From: Aurantiacibacter sp. D1-12
GTDB taxonomy: Bacteria; Pseudomonadota; Alphaproteobacteria; Sphingomonadales; Sphingomonadaceae
Length of the DNA: 64,000 bases
Direction of reading: 5' to 3'
Assembly (NCBI RefSeq): GCF_028858515.1
Contig: NZ_JAPJZJ010000001.1
Coordinates: forward strand, 62,001 to 126,000
Shown: positions 58,559-64,000 of the stretch, piece by piece
Position numbering within the stretch: position 1 is the first letter of the stretch
Layout: every line of letters starts with the position of its first letter
The notes under the pieces: model-generated
Told to the model about the DNA's origin: nothing
Seen by the model: only the letters and a program-made list of their open reading frames with translations
Database searches by the model: none
Position numbers and translations under genes: made by a program

Positions 58559-58866
58559 GTGATCGCTACGAGGGTAAGCCGTTCCTCCGTCTGCTCGATT
58601 CCTATGTGCTCGACACAATCGGGCACCTGGATGAGGCCAATCAAAAATGGCTGAAAGAAGCAGAGCCGTTCTTTCGCGAAACTTTCGGTGTGAATGGTAG
58701 CTGGCGTGAAATCGTCGCCGGGAGAATGGAATTTCCTGACAATATGGAAGCTGCCATTCAGGAACTGTGGGATAAGGGCCGCATTCGCTTTCTTCAAGAA
58801 ACGGGTGAACAGCCGGACCCGGTCCAGTTCACCCATATGTTTGTCGACAAAAATTTCCCGCATTGA
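58555..58866 (+). CDS. Small protein of unknown function coupled to glmU
   Basis: The protein has 103 residues. It starts at the GTG that overlaps the glmU stop in a GTGA. The sequence begins MSDRYEGKPFLRLLDSYVLD and ends HMFVDKNFPH; it is mostly helical, acidic and soluble. I do not recognise a function, but coupling to glmU and a coherent composition support a real gene. Confidence 0.72.
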   Translation: MSDRYEGKPFLRLLDSYVLDTIGHLDEANQKWLKEAEPFFRETFGVNGSWREIVAGRMEFPDNMEAAIQELWDKGRIRFLQETGEQPDPVQFTHMFVDKNFPH

Positions 58867-58900
58867 TGCACTCAAGGCGCTAGGCAGTTTTGCACCTTGT

Positions 58901-58925
58901 AATGATATCATAGTATGATATCATT
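58901..58925. promoter_or_regulatory. Palindromic operator upstream of the vapBC-like pair
   Basis: A 25-base near-perfect palindrome built from two copies of TGATATCAT lies 7 bases before the antitoxin ATG. A possible -35 TTGCAC at 58890-58895 is 18 bases from TATGAT (58914-58919) inside the palindrome, so a bound VapB/VapC complex would block the promoter. It fits VapBC autoregulation. Confidence 0.72.
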
Positions 58926-58931
58926 CCGGTT

Positions 58932-59159
58932 ATGCGAACGCTGGTCGAAATACCCGATGACGATATCAAGTGGCTCGACCGCATGGCCGAGGAGCGTGGA
59001 ATTTCGCGTACGGCAATGGTGCGTGAAGCGGTTGCTCAAATGCGCAGCGGCACTTCGCGCAAGGCGGTGGACGATTTCTTCGGCATTTGGCGTGACCGCG
59101 CGGATGTGGGGGATGGGCATGCATTCCAACAACGCGTGCGCAAGGGCGGGAAGGGCTAA
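58932..59159 (+). CDS. VapB-type antitoxin, ribbon-helix-helix
   Basis: The protein has 75 residues. The N-terminal RTLVEIPDDDIKWLDRMAEE and RGISRTAMVREAVAQM are a ribbon-helix-helix DNA-binding domain. The C-terminal half (AVDDFFGIWRDRADVGDGHA) would wrap the toxin. It binds the operator at 58901-58925. The stop overlaps the toxin ATG as TAATG, typical of toxin-antitoxin pairs. Confidence 0.88.
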   Translation: MRTLVEIPDDDIKWLDRMAEERGISRTAMVREAVAQMRSGTSRKAVDDFFGIWRDRADVGDGHAFQQRVRKGGKG

Positions 59160-59524
59160 TGGGCGGTGTCGTTTTCGACAGTGCGATCCTGGTGGACGCG
59201 CTGGTAGGCCTGTCCTCTGCGCGTACGGAGATTGTGCGCAGCCCGGATCGCTGGATCACGCGTATCGGCTGGGCAGAGGTGCTGGCTGGATCGCGCGGCG
59301 ATGCTGGCCGGATCGAAGACTATCTCGGCCACTTCAAAATCATTGAGCTCAATGAAGAGATAGCCCGCCGAGCTGCAGGCCTTGTCGAACAACGTCCTGT
59401 GGTTGCCCTGGCAGACGCCATCGGCCTTACCGCTGCGCAAGTGACCGGTCGCATTTTCATAACCCGCAACACCAACAGCTTTCCGGCCAGCATGCCGGGC
59501 ATTCGCATCCCGTACTCTCTTTAA
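59159..59524 (+). CDS. VapC-type PIN-domain toxin
   Basis: The protein has 121 residues. The PIN fold has FDSAILVDAL (first Asp), RIGWAEVLAGSRG (Glu), and ALADAIGLTAAQVTGR (third acid), then ITRNTNSFP where most VapCs have an Asp or Asn near TRNxxDF; here the last acid is replaced by Asn or Ser, so the RNase metal site may be altered. It would cleave tRNA or rRNA when freed from VapB. The start overlaps the vapB stop. It ends 14 bases before glmS. Confidence 0.86.
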   Translation: MGGVVFDSAILVDALVGLSSARTEIVRSPDRWITRIGWAEVLAGSRGDAGRIEDYLGHFKIIELNEEIARRAAGLVEQRPVVALADAIGLTAAQVTGRIFITRNTNSFPASMPGIRIPYSL

Positions 59525-59538
59525 GGAACCCAGCCCCT

Positions 59539-61362
59539 ATGTGTGGAATCATTGGAATTGTCGGTAAAGAAGAAGTCGCTGATCGGCTTGTCGATGGGCT
59601 GCGGAGGATGGAGTATCGCGGGTATGACAGCGCGGGGATTTGCACTGTCGATGGCGGCGAGCTGGTTCGTCGCCGTGCCGAGGGCAAGCTTGTAAACCTC
59701 GCGAAAGAGGTGGCCGGAAACCCCGCTTCGGGAACCATTGGTATCGCACACACAAGGTGGGCCACGCATGGCGCGCCCACATCCCAAAATGCGCACCCGC
59801 ATTCAACCGGTGATGTCGCGCTTGTCCATAACGGCATCATCGAGAATTTCAGGCCGTTGCGCCAAGAGCTTCAGCGGCGTGGGCGTGTCTTCGAAAGCGA
59901 AACAGATACCGAAGTTGTCGCACATCTTGTTTCCGAAGCGGTCGAAAATGGATCAACGCCGCAAGAGGCGGTCAAAGCAGTCCTGCCGCGGCTGCGGGGA
60001 GCATTTGCGCTAGCAATCGCCTTTCGCGAGCATCCCGACATGCTGATCGGCGCGCGGCTCGGGTCTCCGCTGGTCGTGGGATACGGTGACGGCGAGACCT
60101 ATCTGGGGTCGGACGCACTCGCTCTGGCACCACTCACACAGAGGATTGCGTATCTGGAGGAGGGCGACTGGGTTATCATTTCCGCTGAAGGAGCGCAGAT
60201 TTTCGACAGCGCAAACAATCCGGTGGAACGTGAAGTCACCACTTCCGGCGCGTCGGCAGCTGCTATTGAGAAGGGGCCGTACCGCCACTTCATGCAGAAA
60301 GAGATTTTCGAGCAACCCACTGTGGTTGCCCAAACGCTCGCTTCTTATATCCGGCGAGAGGACAATACTGTTGCGCTGCCACAAATCGACTTCGATCTCG
60401 CAGGGATCAACCGCGTCACCATTGTCGCCTGTGGGACCTCTTTTTACGCCGGAATGGTTGCCAAGTACTGGTTTGAACAGTTCGCGCGCTTGCCCGTCGA
60501 TATCGATGTCGCCAGCGAGTTTCGCTATCGCGACCCAGTGCTAGAGCCCGGTGGTCTGGCGCTCTTCATCAGCCAGAGCGGGGAGACGGCAGACACTCTG
60601 GCTGCCCTTCGCCATTGCAAGGATCAGGGACAAACCATTGCCGTGGTTGTCAACGTGCCGACCAGTTCGATGGCGCGCGAAGCAGATCTTTTGCTGCCGA
60701 CCCATGCCGGTCCGGAGATCGGCGTTGCCAGCACCAAAGCCTTTACTTGCCAGCTCGCTGTTTTGGCGGCTTTGGCGGCGCATATGGCGATCAAACGCGG
60801 GCGGATTGACCGGACTGAGGAAGGCGAGATCGTCCGTCACCTGATTGAGGCACCTGCCGCGCTTAATGCCGCGCTGGATCACGATCAGGATATTGCCGGC
60901 ATGGCTCATCTTATCGCGCCAGCGCGTGACGTGCTTTATCTTGGACGTGGGGCCGACTTCCCTTTGGCCCTGGAAGGTGCGCTGAAACTCAAGGAAATCA
61001 GTTACATTCATGCCGAAGGTTACGCTTCAGGTGAAATGAAGCACGGACCAATTGCCCTGATTGACGAAGCCGTGCCGGTCATCGTTCTCGCGCCCTCCGG
61101 ACCTTTGTTTGAAAAGACCGTCTCCAATATGGAGGAAGTGCGCGCGCGCGGCGGCAAGGTTGTACTGATTTCTGATGCCGAAGGAATCGAGCAGGCGGGT
61201 GAGGGCTGCATGGCCACGATCGAAATGCCCAAAGTACATCCGTTGATCGCGCCCCTTGTGTACGCTGTGCCCGTGCAATTGCTCGCCTACCACGTCGCTG
61301 TCGCCAAAGGCACCGACGTTGATCAGCCGCGCAACTTGGCGAAGTCGGTAACGGTCGAGTAA
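59539..61362 (+). CDS. glmS: Glutamine-fructose-6-phosphate aminotransferase (isomerizing)
   Basis: The protein has 607 residues. Cys2 of MCGIIGIVGKEEVADRLVDG is the glutaminase nucleophile; RMEYRGYDSAGI and HTRWATHG follow. Two SIS domains carry CGTSFYAGMVAKYWFE, SQSGETADTL, STKAFTCQLAVL and the C-terminal PRNLAKSVTVE. It makes glucosamine 6-phosphate, precursor of UDP-GlcNAc. No glmS ribozyme motif is visible in the short leader, as expected in Gram-negatives. The vapBC-like pair separates it from glmU. Confidence 0.97.
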   Translation: MCGIIGIVGKEEVADRLVDGLRRMEYRGYDSAGICTVDGGELVRRRAEGKLVNLAKEVAGNPASGTIGIAHTRWATHGAPTSQNAHPHSTGDVALVHNGIIENFRPLRQELQRRGRVFESETDTEVVAHLVSEAVENGSTPQEAVKAVLPRLRGAFALAIAFREHPDMLIGARLGSPLVVGYGDGETYLGSDALALAPLTQRIAYLEEGDWVIISAEGAQIFDSANNPVEREVTTSGASAAAIEKGPYRHFMQKEIFEQPTVVAQTLASYIRREDNTVALPQIDFDLAGINRVTIVACGTSFYAGMVAKYWFEQFARLPVDIDVASEFRYRDPVLEPGGLALFISQSGETADTLAALRHCKDQGQTIAVVVNVPTSSMAREADLLLPTHAGPEIGVASTKAFTCQLAVLAALAAHMAIKRGRIDRTEEGEIVRHLIEAPAALNAALDHDQDIAGMAHLIAPARDVLYLGRGADFPLALEGALKLKEISYIHAEGYASGEMKHGPIALIDEAVPVIVLAPSGPLFEKTVSNMEEVRARGGKVVLISDAEGIEQAGEGCMATIEMPKVHPLIAPLVYAVPVQLLAYHVAVAKGTDVDQPRNLAKSVTVE

Positions 61363-61401
61363 CAGCCCACCGATTTTACTTCTTGCCCGTTTTACCCTGC
61401 A

Positions 61402-61419
61402 ATAACCATTGGTGGTTAT
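61402..61419. promoter_or_regulatory. Inverted repeat ATAACCA-N4-TGGTTAT at the start of the last GGDEF-EAL gene
   Basis: ATAACCA (61402-61408) and TGGTTAT (61413-61419) are perfect complements with spacer TTGG. It ends 10 bases before the chosen GTG start. It may be an operator or a hairpin that controls translation. ATAACCAT is one base from the CtrA half-site, so it may be related to the other sites in the window. Confidence 0.35.
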
Positions 61420-61429
61420 GCGAGGGGGG

Positions 61430-63778
61430 GTGAGCAAGGAACCGACTGGTTTGCCGAAGCTTCCATTGCGGCTTTCACCGCTGGAAGTGATCGGGCTTCG
61501 TGACCCTAGCGAGGGCACGTGGGCAAGGCTGCGCGCGCTCCAGTATTCCGAACTACACCAATTCTCCCGAATACGGTTCGCAGCGCATGGAATTGCCGGG
61601 ACAATGGCAGTTGCGCTTTACCTGGGGACGTTTCCTGCCTGGATGCTCGCAATCTGGCTGTTGTCGATCGTTTTGGCGGTCGCCAATGTCAGCCGGGTGG
61701 ACCGTCAGTTCGCCGATATCGCGAAGCGGCATATGACTCAGCTGGAATTCAGGCGTCAGGCGTTTGCTGTCGGCCTGTGTGCCGTGCCCTGGCTCATCGC
61801 ACTCCTGCTCGCCGCCCCTTTGGGAAGTTCGGCGCAACACTTCGGTCTCTGGGCCTTGGCAGCGATGCTGATCGCCGGCAGCGCGGCGACGACCTCTTCG
61901 GCGCCCGTTTCTACGGTGGTTTTTGATCTTGTCGTGGGAATTGCCGGATCGGTGTCCTTCGTCATACTTGGCGAATATCCCTTCGCTGTTGCAAGCCTCG
62001 CCTTTGTGCTCACCATCGTAGCGGCGGCTCTCAACTCGGCGCGCACCTACCTATCGGCGCGTATCGCAGAGGCTGGTGTTGCGGAGAAGGACGAGGTCGT
62101 TTCGCTGCTCTTGCGTGAATTCGAAGAGAAAGAGTCCGATTGGCTTTGGCAGGTCGATAACAACCGCCGCCTACGCTCGGTATCGCCACGCTTCGCCTTT
62201 GCTCTTGGTCGTGAACCTGCTGATGTTGAGGGCGAGCGTTTCATTCGCATTATTGCCGGGGACTCCTTTGAAACCGGCGAAGTACCGCGCAGCCTTCACG
62301 ATCTTGCGGAACGGCTGAAACGGCGCGAGAGTTTCTCCAACCTGATGGTGCAAGTGCATATCGATGAGCAGCGTCGCTGGTGGGAGCTTTCGGGCACCCC
62401 GATGCGCGATCAGTCGGGCAACTATATCGGTTTTCGCGGTGTCGGCTCGGATGTGAGCGAGCAGCGCGAGCGTGACGAGAAGATCGCTTATCTGGCGCGC
62501 TATGACACGCTCACAGGCCTTCCCAACCGCCTTATGCTCACAGAGGCGCTGGGAGAGGCCATGCGCTTCTCCGAACAATGGCGCACACGCTGCGCGTTTC
62601 TGATGATCGATCTCGATCGCTTTAAGCAGGTGAACGATTCCCTCGGCCACCTTGTCGGGGACCGGTTGCTGGCAAAGGTCTCGGAACGCCTCAATTCTGT
62701 GTGCACGGACAATGAACGGTGCGGCCGGCTTGGTGGTGACGAATTTGCCGTCGTGATCCGCGATGCGACTGATCACATGCGGGTGGACCGGATTGCCGAG
62801 ACGATTATCGAACAGCTTTCGCAGCCCTATTCGGTCGACAATCACACGCTCTTCATCGGGGCCAGCGTTGGCTCGGCGATTGGTCCGCGTGACGGACAGA
62901 ATGTCGAAACGCTCATGCGCAATGCCGACCTTGCTCTCTATCGCGCTAAGGATGAAGGGGGCGGGGTCCACTACAATTACATTCCCTCGTTGCACGCCGA
63001 TGCCGAGGAGCGTCGCCGGCTCGAGCTTTCACTGCGTCAGGCAATCGAAAAGCGGGAGCTGGAGCTGAACTTCCAGCCCGTGGTGAATGCGAAGTCGGAA
63101 AATGTGGTCAGCTTTGAAGCGCTACTGCGTTGGAACAGCGAAGAACACGGTTTCATCAGCCCGGCAAAATTCATCCCGCTCGCTGAAGATACGCGCCTGA
63201 TTGTTCCGATAGGCAAATGGGTGCTGCACGAAGCCTGTCGTCAGGCCAAGCGTTGGGACGATGACATCAAAGTGGCTGTCAACGTTTCTGGTGAACAGCT
63301 ACTTGAGCCCGATTTCAGTGCGACCGTGGTGGAAGCACTGGCTGCAACGGGCCTTCCGGCGAACCGGCTCGAAGTAGAAGTCACCGAAAGCGTCTTCCTG
63401 CGTGACGGCAAAACGGCAAACGAAACGCTGGATGAAATTCTGGCACTGGGTTGCTCGGTTGCGCTGGATGACTTTGGCACCGGATACTCGTCGCTCGGTT
63501 ATTTGCGCGATCTACGTTTTTCGACGATCAAGGTCGATCGCAGCTTTGTGCAAGGTGCATCGGAATCGAGCCCTGAAAGCCTGGCGATCATCCGCGCCGT
63601 TGTAGCGATGGCGGAGAGCCTGGAGATGTCCACCACGGCGGAGGGTGTGGAAACCATCGAGCAAGTGGAAATGATCCGCGAGCTCGGCTGCACGAAGATC
63701 CAGGGATTCTACTTCGGCCGCCCTATGACCGCCGCCGAAGCATATGCACTTGTGGTGCAGCGCCGTCAGGCCGCGTAG
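61430..63778 (+). CDS. Membrane PAS-GGDEF-EAL protein (c-di-GMP turnover)
   Basis: From the GTG at 61430 (GAGG and a G run just upstream) the protein has 782 residues; an ATG at 61418 is possible. About five membrane helices lie between residues 50 and 220. A PAS-like domain (WLWQVDNNRRLRSVSPRFAF, NYIGFRGVGSDVSEQ) precedes GGDEF (RLGGDEFAVV, active-type, no RxxD inhibitory site) and EAL (SFEALLRWNS, VNVSGEQ, EVEVTESV, LDDFGTGYSSLG, IKVDRSF, AEGVET), all catalytic residues intact. The protein may make and degrade c-di-GMP under PAS control; the signal is unknown. Confidence 0.93.
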   Translation: MSKEPTGLPKLPLRLSPLEVIGLRDPSEGTWARLRALQYSELHQFSRIRFAAHGIAGTMAVALYLGTFPAWMLAIWLLSIVLAVANVSRVDRQFADIAKRHMTQLEFRRQAFAVGLCAVPWLIALLLAAPLGSSAQHFGLWALAAMLIAGSAATTSSAPVSTVVFDLVVGIAGSVSFVILGEYPFAVASLAFVLTIVAAALNSARTYLSARIAEAGVAEKDEVVSLLLREFEEKESDWLWQVDNNRRLRSVSPRFAFALGREPADVEGERFIRIIAGDSFETGEVPRSLHDLAERLKRRESFSNLMVQVHIDEQRRWWELSGTPMRDQSGNYIGFRGVGSDVSEQRERDEKIAYLARYDTLTGLPNRLMLTEALGEAMRFSEQWRTRCAFLMIDLDRFKQVNDSLGHLVGDRLLAKVSERLNSVCTDNERCGRLGGDEFAVVIRDATDHMRVDRIAETIIEQLSQPYSVDNHTLFIGASVGSAIGPRDGQNVETLMRNADLALYRAKDEGGGVHYNYIPSLHADAEERRRLELSLRQAIEKRELELNFQPVVNAKSENVVSFEALLRWNSEEHGFISPAKFIPLAEDTRLIVPIGKWVLHEACRQAKRWDDDIKVAVNVSGEQLLEPDFSATVVEALAATGLPANRLEVEVTESVFLRDGKTANETLDEILALGCSVALDDFGTGYSSLGYLRDLRFSTIKVDRSFVQGASESSPESLAIIRAVVAMAESLEMSTTAEGVETIEQVEMIRELGCTKIQGFYFGRPMTAAEAYALVVQRRQAA

Positions 63779-63781
63779 CTC

Positions 63782-64000
63782 TTAAGCTGGGGCGAGAACA
63801 CCCAGAGCACTTTCGAACAGCCGGCGACCATCGCTTCCGCCGTGATCGCTTTCGATCGCGCGCTCGGGATGCGGCATCATGCCCAAAACATTGCCTGCTG
63901 GATTGAGAATGCCGGCAATGTCGCGCCGTGACCCGTTGACTTTCTCGGTGTAGCGGAAGGCCACGCGGCCATCACCTTCAAGCCGGTCAAGCGTGTCTTC
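63782..64000 (-). CDS. purQ: Phosphoribosylformylglycinamidine synthase, glutaminase subunit (C-terminal part)
   Basis: The visible 73 codons are the C-terminal end of a gene that starts beyond the window. [20 protein letters not shown] and [20 protein letters not shown] match PurQ, with the catalytic His and Glu in [10 protein letters not shown]. It supplies ammonia from glutamine in purine synthesis. The window edge cuts it. Its stop (TAA at 63784-63782) lies 3 bases from the stop of the GGDEF-EAL gene. Confidence 0.9.
   Translation of the reverse strand, partial: EDTLDRLEGDGRVAFRYTEKVNGSRRDIAGILNPAGNVLGMMPHPERAIESDHGGSDGRRLFESALGVLAPA

Noticed and set aside
57581-58618. 345-codon minus-strand frame opposite glmU
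   Set aside because: glmU is certain; the opposite product has no domain.

Overview
The window is about 64 kb of GC-rich alphaproteobacterial chromosome. It most likely comes from a marine member of the Sphingomonadales, family Erythrobacteraceae. This is inferred from a LOV-HTH regulator very similar to my memory of EL222 of Erythrobacter litoralis, a circularly permuted two-piece tmRNA with the tag ANDNEALAIAA, the lptD-surA-pdxA-rsmA order, and the wealth of TonB-receptor, lipoprotein and GGDEF-EAL genes. Genes are tightly packed, with many ATGA or GTGA overlaps. I saw no rRNA, CRISPR array, transposase or prophage.

Layout. (1) 1-2.6 kb: end of an ABC-2 permease, hspQ, tRNA-Ser(CGA) and a saccharopine-dehydrogenase-like reductase. 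(2) 2.75-11.2 kb: signalling block with cheA-cheW-cheY-cheB-cheR, a membrane GGDEF-EAL protein and a convergent soluble chemoreceptor. (3) 11.3-21.8 kb: genes that together look like a nucleic-acid and nucleoside salvage region: S1/P1 nuclease, AMP nucleosidase, 5'-nucleotidase lipoprotein, TonB-dependent receptor, an IPNS-type 2-oxoglutarate oxygenase joined to a NupC transporter, a queuosine-precursor-type transporter and cytidine deaminase. (4) 21.8-29.8 kb: a phytoene-desaturase-like flavoprotein, a propeller-amidohydrolase fusion, then a lasso-peptide B2-like protease overlapping an ABC exporter and followed by the LOV-HTH regulator; no lasso cyclase or precursor is visible. (5) 29.8-35.5 kb: possible tiny gene, glycerate kinase-like protein, NUDIX hydrolase, two TPM proteins with LemA, mscL, tmRNA and a CPBP protease. 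(6) 35.6-39.1 kb: astB-astA with an M20 hydrolase, arginine succinyltransferase catabolism. (7) 39.3-48.5 kb: PilZ protein, the rsmA-pdxA-surA-lptD operon, pepA-holC, a lipoprotein and ndk. (8) 48.5-56.4 kb: sulfotransferase, purN (fused to a YjbR/MmcQ domain) with purM, an Hda-like protein, cysE, DUF2794 and two membrane proteins. (9) 56.4-64 kb: gph, glmU, a small conserved-looking gene, a VapBC-type toxin-antitoxin pair, glmS, a second GGDEF-EAL protein and the 3' end of purQ.

How it fits together. Four c-di-GMP or chemotaxis genes have TTAA-N7-TTAA-like or TTAACCAT sites upstream, which suggests CtrA-type control. glmU and glmS supply UDP-GlcNAc for the envelope that LptD and SurA help build; a VapBC module sits between them. 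The salvage block can be read as a path from extracellular nucleic acid to free nucleosides and bases: cutting by the nuclease, dephosphorylation, inner-membrane uptake, then deamination or hydroxylation. All functions are read from motifs and neighbourhood only; no database search was run.
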